Assembly: GCA_002205965.3 (NCBI GenBank)
Contig: NADL03000748.1
Span: 2,356,001 to 2,420,000 of the forward strand
Length of the DNA stretch: 64,000 bases
DNA from: Kappaphycus alvarezii
Taxonomy: Eukaryota; Rhodophyta; Florideophyceae; Gigartinales; Solieriaceae
Direction: 5' to 3'
Below, piece by piece: positions 48,096-56,659 of the stretch; the first letter of the stretch is position 1; every line of letters starts with the position of its first letter. The notes under the pieces are model-generated. The model was not told the DNA's origin. It ran no database searches and saw nothing but the letters and a program-made list of their open reading frames with translations. Both the position numbers and the translations under genes were made by a program.

Positions 48096-49231
48096 TTCTG
48101 TGAGGGTTTTGCAAGAATTGAACAGCCTTTTATGAATCTCCGGTAATAATTGACAAAACCAAGAAAAGACTGTACTTGTTGCTTATTCTTTGGTATCGGC
48201 CATTCCATGACTGCACTTATCTTGTTTGGATCAACAGAAATACCACTTTGAGAAATGATGTGTCCTAGGTACTCGACTTCTGTAACTCCGAAGACACATT
48301 TAGATAATTTGCCAAACAATTTTTCTTTTCTGAGGATTTCGAGTACAGTTCGAATATGATCCAAGTGATCCTTCCATGTCTTACTGTAGATGAGGATATC
48401 ATCCAGATAGACGATCACAAATAAGTCGAGCTGATCCTTGAAAATGTCATTCATTAGGTTCATGAAAGTTGCTGGCGCATTAGTGAGTCCAAACGGCAGA
48501 ACAAGAAATTCAAAGTGCCCGTATCGTGTTCTGAAGGCGGTAAATGGAATCGAATCTTCGTGTAGTCTAATCTGGTGATACCCAGATCTAAGATCAATTT
48601 TGCTGAAGAACTTTGCTCCTTTAAGCTGGTCGAAAATGTCGTCAATTCGTGGTAAGGGATAGCTGTTTTTTACAGTAAGCCGGTTTAAGGCTCTGTAATC
48701 GACACACATCCGTAGACTATCATCCTTCTTGCTCACGAATAGGAATAGGAGCTCCCAGGGGCTCTTACTAGGTCTTATAAACTCAGCTTCTAGTAGTTCG
48801 TCCAACTGTTTTCGGAGTTCTGACATTTCTTTGTCAGAAAGTCTATAGAGACCTTTCTTTTGTGGTTCTGCTCCTTCCTTTAATTCTATTTCAAAGTCTT
48901 GTTTCCTTCTCCGGTGGCAAACCTCTTGGGATTTCTCTGGAAACACGTCAGCAAATGTTTCCAAAACCTTCTGTATGTCTCGAGGGTATACTGGTGCTCT
49001 TGTTTCACTAGAATGTAACGGTCTAAGTAAAACTGCAAATAACTCTTTTTTCTCATCGAAATCACTAACTATGGTATTGAAAGATACAAAAGGACTCACT
49101 ACGGCATCATCAGCAATAAATATGAATGAATTTCCCTTATGTTCGATTTTCACCTCATTATTAAAACAATTGATTTTTGCCCCATGCGAGGCGCACCATT
49201 CTTTCCCAAGAATTGCATCATAACGCTTCAA
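48092..49231 (-). CDS. Chromovirus reverse transcriptase region
   Basis: 379 codons. The protease end ([17 protein letters not shown]) leads into RT with [69 protein letters not shown] and the catalytic [14 protein letters not shown], all as in gypsy elements. A further part of the aspartic protease (ILIDPGGEINFLSESF) lies around 49.4 kb in another frame. Confidence 0.92.
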   Translation of the reverse strand: MKRYDAILGKEWCASHGAKINCFNNEVKIEHKGNSFIFIADDAVVSPFVSFNTIVSDFDEKKELFAVLLRPLHSSETRAPVYPRDIQKVLETFADVFPEKSQEVCHRRRKQDFEIELKEGAEPQKKGLYRLSDKEMSELRKQLDELLEAEFIRPSKSPWELLFLFVSKKDDSLRMCVDYRALNRLTVKNSYPLPRIDDIFDQLKGAKFFSKIDLRSGYHQIRLHEDSIPFTAFRTRYGHFEFLVLPFGLTNAPATFMNLMNDIFKDQLDLFVIVYLDDILIYSKTWKDHLDHIRTVLEILRKEKLFGKLSKCVFGVTEVEYLGHIISQSGISVDPNKISAVMEWPIPKNKQQVQSFLGFVNYYRRFIKGCSILAKPSQN

Positions 49232-49641
49232 TGGCTTACTGCAAAGTACAGAGGTTCAGTATAGGCAGTTATATGTACAATGACAGCATTTACCAATTCT
49301 TGAAGTATCTGGTCCGCACCGTTGGCCATTTCAGCAAGCTCTCTGGAATCTCGGGTCTTTATTTGATGTTTCTTGCAAAACGATTCACTCAAGAAGTTGA
49401 TCTCACCACCAGGGTCTATGAGGATTTTTGCTGGTCCACCAGCAATTGTACCCTTGACAATGAGAAGGCCCTTGTGATTTCTCTCGAATGCAGGGGAAAT
49501 GTTTCAATGAACGTTGCATTCGATCTGATGGTGGACACAATGGACCTTTTTGTTTGATTCAATGATAACTCCGAGTTTCTTTGTCTAACACAAGGTTGTC
49601 TAATGGTTCTTCAATGACTGGAACTGACTGGGGACCTTCAA

Positions 49642-50586
49642 TCAGTTCCTCCGGGCTTTTGGGCAGTTCTTGGCCATGTGTCCTTTCTGTCTGCACCTGA
49701 GACAGAGACCTTCGCGCATACATCTTTCACGTTCTTCTTTGTCAAGCTTCTGTAAATTGGGAGTGTTTTTTTTAGCCCCGGTATCACTTCTACGTTCCCA
49801 ATTTCCATTGGTACAGGACTGCTGGTTCCAGCAAAAGAGCTTCCATTTCCATTCCTTCCTCCAGAAGACTTGGTAGGTTACCGGTCCAGAACGCCGATAG
49901 GCCGACTCTACTCGCTCAGCATCCTTCATTAGATCGGAGAGGTTTGACGTATTCTTGGTGCACAACGCCTTCCAATATAGGGCTTCAAACCGCGAGGAGT
50001 AACGATCTATCTGGTCTTTAACTCCAATATCGGGATGTCGAGTATATTTTGTTGAAGTCTTCGTTGAAGGTAGGAACATCTTTGACTTGTTTCCAGCGGG
50101 CGAGTTTGTCTCGAGCGATCTTCTCTTTGTTCAGCGTTTCAAAACGCTGGATCAAAGCACCTTCAGGGACTGCCAGGAATTTATTCCTTTCCTTCTTCTG
50201 TCTTGAAGTGGACCATCCACCATTCATGGGCATTTCCAGCCAAGTAGCTGAGTGCTATGTGTAGGGGTCCATTGCCATCATTTCCCCGAGGTAGTTGTCC
50301 ATTTGAACGCACCAGCTAATTGATCCTTTCCCAGTGAATGTAGTTGGCTTGTTTTTCTTTGGGCCAGCCTGACTGTCCACTAGGGCATTATTGACGAGCT
50401 GGCCTGGTTTCGGGCGTTTACGAGTTCAGATTCTAAGGAGGATACCTTTTGCGCTGCAATAGAAAGCTCTGATCTGTGTGCCGCAATTTGGTTATTGGCG
50501 TGCTCAAGATTCTGCTGCAACTGAAGCACCATTTGCGTAAGGGACTCTAGGGTGACTTGCGGCTGATCCATAGCGATTAGGTTCAC
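49642..50586 (-). CDS. Chromovirus gag region with zinc knuckle
   Basis: Reads over several frames from about 50586 (MDQPQVTLESLTQMVLQL, coiled coil) through a capsid-like helical middle (EALYWKALCTKNTSNL, EDFNKIYSTSRYW) to a CCHC knuckle, CLRCRQKGHMAKNCPKARRN, near 49.68 kb. The knuckle binds element RNA. Assigned gag by order and the knuckle. Confidence 0.85.
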
Positions 50587-50822
50587 AAAGCCAGTAACAG
50601 TATTTGGCCTGGTATCTGAGAGAAGTTTCCGACCTTACACGTGTACACGGGTGATACGTGTACACGATTTCTGTAACACCTGGAGTAACAGAGAGTCTCC
50701 TAGATGGTTCCTGGGCAAATACCCACGATGCGAAGCCTCCAGCAAGCTGGTTTTTCAAAATGCCAGAAAGAAGTTTAATGCGTTCAGTATCTACTGGGAC
50801 TGCGCACGTCCTAACTATACGG

Positions 50823-51199
50823 TTAAGATCTAACCGGGTGTGCTTCGTCGTCCATGCGCATCGGGGCTCGCGACAGGATAGCTTCAGCGATGGATGACCA
50901 GAGGGTGCAACTCAGTCGCTGGTAGATACGGCGGCGGATAACGCCAACTGTCGAGTGACACTTGGACGCGATCCGCGGAACTAACTCCTCGATAAATGCA
51001 ATAGTTCCAGGGGAAGGGGCACCTAGGGAATCAAACGCCAGAGGTCGAAACGTGAAGTTCGGCGTGTAAGGCGCGAAGATGGACCAGTTGAGGGAGCGAG
51101 GAGGCGTCGGGCGATGTTGCGTTCCAGGGTTGTGACCTTATCGCGGGCCGCCAGTTCAGCAGCGCCTCCGGCGACCTGGGTCGCCTTAGCAATGATTTT
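50823..51199 (-). mobile_element. Non-LTR RT 3' tail fragment inside the chromovirus
   Basis: Minus strand reads ATQVAGGAAELAARDK, FTFRPLAFDSLGAPSPG, IAFIEELVPRIASKCHSTV, RRRIYQRLSCTLWSSIAEA, ILSRAPMRMDDEAHPVRS and a stop. The fragment at 23.6-24.1 kb has the same ending (RTRIYQGLSCIIWSS; HPIRS, stop, even the same AGATCTTAA). Only the last about 120 residues of the RT are present, as expected of a 5'-truncated LINE insertion or a captured 3' end. Confidence 0.8.
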
Positions 51200-51254
51200 T
51201 GAAAAAATTGTGATTTATAACCTGATTGGTTCTCCTTGCACCTTCAAATCCCGG

Positions 51255-51324
51255 TCTTGGTGACCTAGTGGTTAAGTGTAAGTAGCTCCTGATGAAGTGG
51301 TCGCGGGTTCAAATCCGCCAGGAG
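51255..51324 (+). other. tRNA-like sequence (box A/box B), probably not a working tRNA
   Basis: 70 nt with tRNA layout: TCTTGG at the start pairs with CCAGGA at the end (one G-T), TAGTGGTTAA fits box A, GGTTCAAATCC fits box B, U33 and TTCAA fall at canonical positions, and the anticodon position would read CCT. But the D stem and anticodon stem do not pair and the T stem has two mismatches. It is better read as a decayed tRNA or the tRNA-like head of a SINE inside the chromovirus leader. Confidence 0.45.
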
Positions 51325-51560
51325 CATTTACAAAAAGTTCCTTCTCTGACATATGGGTTGTCCTGTCTAGGTCCTGATGGCGATACGGACTTACAATTGT
51401 AAGTCCTACTACAAGGATCTGGGGGCAGCAGAGGAAAGCTTGCAATCACAGCGGAAGGGTGAACACAACACACACAAGAAGTCGATTGAGAAATTAACTT
51501 ATTGCTCTATTTTCCTTTTTGTTACTCAAAAACAAGCAATTTTAATGGAAAATAAAGATA

Positions 51561-51788
51561 CTAATTGTGACCTCTGACTGTGAGTCGATGCTTAGCCCCG
51601 TTCTGATGGCGGACAAGGTCTTGTTCACTGAAAAACTCAATATTGCAGTCCTTGCACTTGTACTCCTTCTTGCTTGTACGGCTGATGTGACGACGGGAAC
51701 GGAGGTGCTCGAAGTACTGAACGCGGCCGGAGTAGGTCACTTGACAATGACGACAATGGAACGGAGAGGACTTCGGGTTCTTGTTCAT
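51561..51788 (-). CDS. Double C2H2 zinc-finger ORF in the chromovirus 5' region
   Basis: 75 codons with two fingers of the same spacing, C-x2-C-x12-H-x5-H: FHCRHCQVTYSGRVQYFEHL...H and YKCKDCNIEFFSEQDLVRHQ...H. The long H-x5-H spacing resembles U1-type/RNA-binding fingers. It lies between the 5' LTR and gag on the element's coding strand, adjoining the Pro-rich ORF. Such a gene is not part of the usual gypsy set; it may be a captured host gene or an accessory protein. Part of a fossil element. Confidence 0.75.
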   Translation of the reverse strand: MNKNPKSSPFHCRHCQVTYSGRVQYFEHLRSRRHISRTSKKEYKCKDCNIEFFSEQDLVRHQNGAKHRLTVRGHN

Positions 51789-52288
51789 CCGCGGCCTTTT
51801 CGAGGCCTAGCCTTGCGGATTCGATGGTTTACCACCCTTTGGATCGAGACAGAGGCGGCGTCCGGCAGTACTTGAAGCCTTCTCGGAGGAGCCCTTGAAC
51901 TTTTCGGTGGCCTTGACGGGTTCGAGACGGTCGGACGCGACGGCTTCCTCGGGACCGGGGGTAAAGATCGAAGGCCGGTCGATGGGGGTAGGGCAAACGA
52001 TCGAAAAGGGGTGCGAGGCTCTTCGACCGTAACAAATGGAGATGCCACTGACAGTTCTCGGGGTAAGACAAGATCTTGGCAAGTCGGCGTCGGTGTCTTG
52101 GGCTCCTCAGGGCTGAGTAAGGCGATGGGGGTTCTCGGAGTCGACGGAGGAAGCGGGGTCTTGGGATCTTCTTCCTCGCCAATCGGTAGTATTGGCGAGG
52201 TGGGCGGGGAACGAAAGTCGGCGAGGTCTTCTGAGTCGTATTCTGACGGCGATGGAGGGCGGCCCTTTGACTTCCTGTTGTACGACAC
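51785..52288 (-). CDS. Pro/Ser-rich ORF in the chromovirus 5' region
   Basis: 167 codons starting MSYNRKSKGRPPSPSEYDSE, with repeated TP motifs (PKTPLPPSTPRTP, EEPKTPTPT, EEPRTPFRS) typical of disordered, phosphorylatable regions, ending RKARPRKGRG. It directly precedes the double zinc-finger ORF on the same strand, suggesting the two belong together functionally. No homologue recognised. Confidence 0.6.
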   Translation of the reverse strand: MSYNRKSKGRPPSPSEYDSEDLADFRSPPTSPILPIGEEEDPKTPLPPSTPRTPIALLSPEEPKTPTPTCQDLVLPRELSVASPFVTVEEPRTPFRSFALPPSTGLRSLPPVPRKPSRPTVSNPSRPPKSSRAPPRRLQVLPDAASVSIQRVVNHRIRKARPRKGRG

Positions 52289-52423
52289 TGTGGGTTACCG
52301 CGTAAGGGTCAGAGTGAAAAACACATTGTTAGTCTCTGTTTGCAATCGGGCAGCTGAGATAAATCTAGTAGAGATTTTATCCCAACTGGAGGATTGGAAA
52401 AACGCACAATAGGGCACAACTTA

Positions 52424-52438
52424 CGTGCGATGCTACCA
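52424..52438 (-). other. Primer-binding site of the chromovirus
   Basis: Minus strand TGGTAGCATCGCACG, three bases after the 5' LTR. It begins with the complement of a tRNA CCA end and shares its first 11 bases with the site at 15618-15631. Confidence 0.8.
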
Positions 52439-52441
52439 CGA

Positions 52442-52959
52442 TGAAGGGTGTAAAGCGCACACGAGCAGATCAAGGTAGAACTGTGGTTGAAACTTTGGTT
52501 GAGGCTGGCTGGGTAAAGCCGGCGGCCCCAAACCAGGGTTTATATAGAACTGAAGATAGCTACAAACTAAAGGAAAATGCAGTCTAACAGTAGCGAATTC
52601 AAAGGTATTCCCGTAAAACAGCCCTGACGGTATCGTAAGTAGCGCTTTCAGAATTGTAGTCGGCAAGAGTGACATACTCTGACAAGATGTAAGAACTACA
52701 TTGGTCCAGATGGCATGGGATAGCAAGGCGACTTTTGATTGGTAAAGCAATGATGTAATATCCCAGTGTGCAACTCGCCCGTAATTATTCCAAGTGTACC
52801 AATGGGGTCAAACGCTGTGTTCAGAACTGTAAGGAAAGTGTAATGACAGCAAAGTGCCTAGTAGCCCTAGCTGCAAGGTTACCAGTGGTTTGAATCTACA
52901 GTACAGTATATGCAGTGAATTCGTGTAAAGCTGTAAGGTCTGTGAAGTGAAATACAACA
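52442..52959 (-). repeat. 5' LTR of the chromovirus
   Basis: 518 bp, almost identical to 45550-46066. Contains a TATATAGAA-like box readable on the antisense strand and a TACAGTACAGTATATGCAG piece of the palindromic family near 52895-52915. Confidence 0.93.
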
Positions 52960-54400
52960 CCGACTGTAGGCGTCTCAAGTTCGGTAATAAAGGGGCATCA
53001 ACCGAGTCTGAGACATAAGCCACTTGCCTCAGCACACCTGTTGCATTCAATTGAGCACTGCAGCCGGTAATTTAATAGGGATCCCCTGCAATGTCTGCGT
53101 TGCAGTCTTTTTCAACCTCAGGTTTCAAAATAGCTTCGATATTCATCGGCTCATACCCCGGTACTAATTCTTCAACATAATTGCGCTGTTGTTCACACTT
53201 TGAACTCATTCCCAGAGCAAATGTTTCCGCTGCACTTTCATTGCAGAGAGGATTGTATTATGACGCCAACAATTTTGAATAAAACCGGGGGCAAGTCTTT
53301 TCAAAGATTTGTAAATGCTCTCATTGCGGATAAAGTATCCACTTGGTAAATATTTCTGACGTCACATTCCACCAAATCCACAGCGCGCTCCATTTTTAAA
53401 TTTCTGTACTTCACCTTCATAGCTGCAATAATTCCTGTATGACACGGCTGGAGTCTCGAAGTTGTATTAGGTGGTAAAAAAGAACCTCCGTGCTGTGCAG
53501 TTTGGGGAGTTTCTGACGAATCCTATCGGCTGAAAATTGTCGACAGGCAGCAATACTTTTTTACTTCAGTTCTCTGAGTATATAAATCAAAAATATGAAG
53601 CCATGTAAAAATAAGTCCGCAGTCATCCATGCCTTTTTTTGAAATAATAATCAAGGCCAAAGTCCCTCCCAAATTTTGTTAAATGAGCATGGGCGTTAAG
53701 CATGACCAATAAACATTAGGGATACTTTTCTGAGCAATCAGCGTTTGTACAGGCTAGACACATAAACTTGTCTCTTTTCTTTTTTCGACCTGGTAGAGCC
53801 TGAGATGCGGCTGTATAGAATCTGGAGCCATTTTGTACATCAAACCGCACTCACCGGCATTAAATATGTTTTTTAGCAAAATACTCCATTCTATCTTTTA
53901 AATACGGAATGTCAGCTTCTGTACCAATAACATTGGCATCGCCTGACCCTTCATGAGATTTAAAATGGCGGAGGCCCATCTTTGCTTAACTTTTGTGAGC
54001 CATCCGTCCGAAAATTTTAGAACCACCAACTGTCGGGAGAATGAGCACCAATCATCTATTCTTAGAGTCGCCTTGCTTGCCCACAAATTAAGTGACCATC
54101 TATATTTTGTAGATTAATAAATTGGTCACATATCCAATTGTAAAGATATTTTCGAGCTCATCGTTTGCCCCGGCCCTCATTCTTATTGTCTTCGAAATTT
54201 GGCCGCTTGTTGGAAGACTGATATCTGTTGCGCAGAGGACTCGGAAGACGGCTGTCAGTCCCGAAAAGGTACTTAAATTAGATTCAAATTGGGACCATTC
54301 TGAAAGGTCTTTGGCAGTTGCATTTCTGCCTTCTTGTCTGCACTTTTTGCTTCACCGAGAAGGATTTTATTCTTCTCTTGGTTAAGGGAAACATATTTTT
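52960..54400 (-). pseudogene. pogo/Tigger (CENP-B/DDE_1) transposase, degenerate, split by the chromovirus
   Basis: Minus-strand frames in order: KRRIKSFSVKQKVQ-like basic N-terminus near 54.38 kb, LSEWSQFESNLSTFSGL and ISKTIRMRAGANDELENIF (54.3-54.15 kb), ATLRIDDWCSFSRQLVV and KFSDGWLTKVKQRW (second helix-turn-helix, 54.08-53.97 kb), then the DDE_1 core: HIFNAGECGLMYKMAPD near 53.85 kb, ALPGRKKKRDKFM, CTNADCSEKYP, FGRDFGLDYYF and LIQNCWRHNTILSA near 53.25 kb. The first catalytic Asp (families have FNADE/FNCDE) is Gly here. Frame shifts and stops are frequent. The last codons (RQVAYVSDSVDAPLLPNL) run into the chromovirus and continue at 45549. Confidence 0.8.
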
Positions 54401-54409
54401 GTTGAGAGG

Positions 54410-55545
54410 CATTCTTTTCTGTGGAGGGCCTGGAACTACTCTCCCTTGTCACGCAATGTTCTTATGTGCTGCCCAAAAACGTTGCAGATGAATGTATTGC
54501 TTATATGGTTTGAAAATATCCGTGGTGTCATTTGAGGTGTGGTAAAATTACTGTACGATGCAAATGAGAATACTTAATATGCAATTTGCCCGACCTGACT
54601 TCATCGAAAGTCTTCCAATCTCTGGAGATCTGTGCAGTAGACTGACCATATGTAGGCCCTTGTATGTTTGTAGATAAATTTAGACTCACTAGTGTTCATA
54701 TGCGACACACGTTCAGTCAAGTGGACTCAAAAGCTAGAAAAGAACATTGTAAATGATTGTAATAGTCTCGACATCTTTGTTCTCAGGTGAAGTATATTAT
54801 TATCATTTTTTTGCTTTGCACTAATATCTAATTGCAACAATGAGAGAAAATTACTAATATTGTTAAGTAAGCAATGCAAAGCTCGATGGAAGAGTATCGG
54901 AGCATTTATGTTTCCTGTATCGTGGAGTTTTTGTCCCTTACCTTCTTTCATTGAGCGATATATTGGGCTTTTGGGTTTTCATCTGGACTGTAATTTTCGG
55001 GAGGGACAATAAGAATATCTCCTACATTGTTGGCGCTCAAAGGAACTTTTGCACCATGAGTTTCTTGATAACACTAATTTAATTCAACTAGGCAGCCTGA
55101 AAGACTCCACTATATCTTTTCAGATATAATGGAGATTTACTTCTGTCATATGTTTGCTCAAAAGCTTTTAGTGCAGTAAATTCTAGGTAATATTCTTGTC
55201 ACGCTCCTTATATTCAATTTTTAGCAACATGTTGGAGAGTACATCATTTTCTCGCTTTTGATGTTAATTATCAGTGGCCTCTATGCTATGGAAGCATAAT
55301 ACCTGCTTGAAGAGTAATTTTGTTTCTTAGAATCAAAATCGCTTCTGCATTATTAAGGGACTTTAATTGGTAAATGGTCACATATTATGATTATTTCCCT
55401 TTTTTTATCGGTTAAAGCTTAAATGAAGCGATTTGCATTGTTTAAATCCAGAGAAGATGTCTGAAAATATCTCAAAAGACAATCTTACCATTCACCAAGC
55501 TTTGTGAGTTGTATTTGTATTTAAAATCAGTGGTACTAAAACTCT
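54410..55545. other. AT-rich stretch, nothing recognised
   Basis: No supported gene or repeat between the pogo-like and mariner-like remnants. Confidence 0.45.
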
Positions 55546-55549
55546 GTAA

Positions 55550-56650
55550 ATGTTTTATTTTACTCAAATCATAACTGACGAAATCAAAGATCATCGTAAA
55601 TCAACCCCGCCTGAAAGTATACCACAAGATCATAATATCTTCGACCAAGGCCAAAATAAAGAACACAGAACCGCAAACCAGGCTCTTCTTCTCTCCTCTA
55701 CTGCACGTGCAATCGATTACTACTCAAAACGGCAGGTGGTACACAACTTTCCGATCTGGAGCGCGGAAAAATCTCTACGACAAAGAAGGAGATCTCAGTA
55801 TTTCAGCAATTGTAAATAAGGTGAGCAGGACCAGGTATTCCGTCAGGAGGCTCCCAGATTCACCGAAGAGTTATGGAGAGGCCAGAAGATCTGGTAGGCT
55901 TCGAAAGGAGTCGGAGAAAGCAGAAAGCAGACTGGTTAAGGCGGCGGATAGCGGGGACAAAACAGCTAGGGAGATTCGTTACGATCTCAACTTAGACCTC
56001 TCGTATCTAGTACCCGACAATATCTTAGCATCAACGCTATTATGTGCTTCAAAAAGGTACAGGGCGCCCCGTCTCTCACTGAAGACCACAAAGTTACTCG
56101 AATGGATTGGACGCAGGACCACGTCACATGAGACATGAATAAATGGTCCTTTTTGATCTTTTTGAAGAAAAAAGGTTCAATTTAGACAAAAAAGATGAAG
56201 TAAGCAGCTATTTGCATGATTTAAGGCGAAATGTTGAGCTTGTTTCTCGTCTGCAGCAAGGTCGTTCTGGTTTCATGGTGTAGGGGTTATTCTAGTAATT
56301 ATTACGTGTGATTTGCAAGTTTTGACAGGACGGAAAACATCATATAGTTACGTGAAGTAAATGGAATAGAGTTGTTACCAAAAGCAGACGATGTTGCGCC
56401 AAAAACCTGGATATTTCAGCAACACAAATACCCTATTCACGTGAGCAAGAAATCAATGGACTGATTTTTGACGGAAATGATATGTTTGATGAAGTGGCCG
56501 GCCATGTCGCCTGATTTCCACCCCGTTGAAAACCTTTGCAGCGTCTTAGCGAGGACGTTTTACGCCAATTTTGCGTCATTTTTCTACCATTGGTGACCTA
56601 AATGATTATTTTCTGGGTTGTTGGAGGTAACTACCCTATCAATCCGAATA
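55550..56650 (+). pseudogene. Tc1/mariner transposase remnant
   Basis: A 143-codon frame (55707-56138) holds the N-terminal DNA-binding part; downstream frames give FEEKRFNLD near 56165 (families have SDEKRFNLD), TWIFQQHKYPIHVSK near 56430 (families have FQQDNAPIH) and WPAMSPDFHPVENL near 56510, the third catalytic block. Spacing and order match Tc1/mariner. The first Asp is Glu and the second is His, and the frame changes at least twice, so it cannot be active. No terminal repeats were identified. Confidence 0.75.
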
Positions 56651-56659
56651 ACTTGGTTG

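Larger units (their letters stand above)
45550..52959 (-). mobile_element. Ty3/gypsy chromovirus, 7.4 kb, near-complete
   Basis: LTR retroelement in minus orientation with 517/518-bp LTRs that differ at about five positions, CCGAC target duplication (45545-45549, 52960-52964), primer-binding site, polypurine tract, gag with zinc knuckle, and pol in gypsy order: protease, RT, RNase H, integrase, chromodomain. The near-identical LTRs mean a recent insertion. The coding region has about six breaks; it is probably not active as read, though some breaks could be sequence errors. Between 5' LTR and gag it has about 1.8 kb of extra sequence with two unusual ORFs, an RT-tail fragment and a tRNA-like stretch. 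Confidence 0.93.

Noticed and set aside
51255-51324. A functional tRNA-Arg(CCT) gene
   Set aside because: D and anticodon stems do not pair and the T stem has two mismatches; kept only as tRNA-like.
52011-52412. 133-codon plus-strand open frame in the chromovirus leader
   Set aside because: Antisense shadow of the Pro-rich ORF; Gly/Ser-rich as expected of such a shadow.
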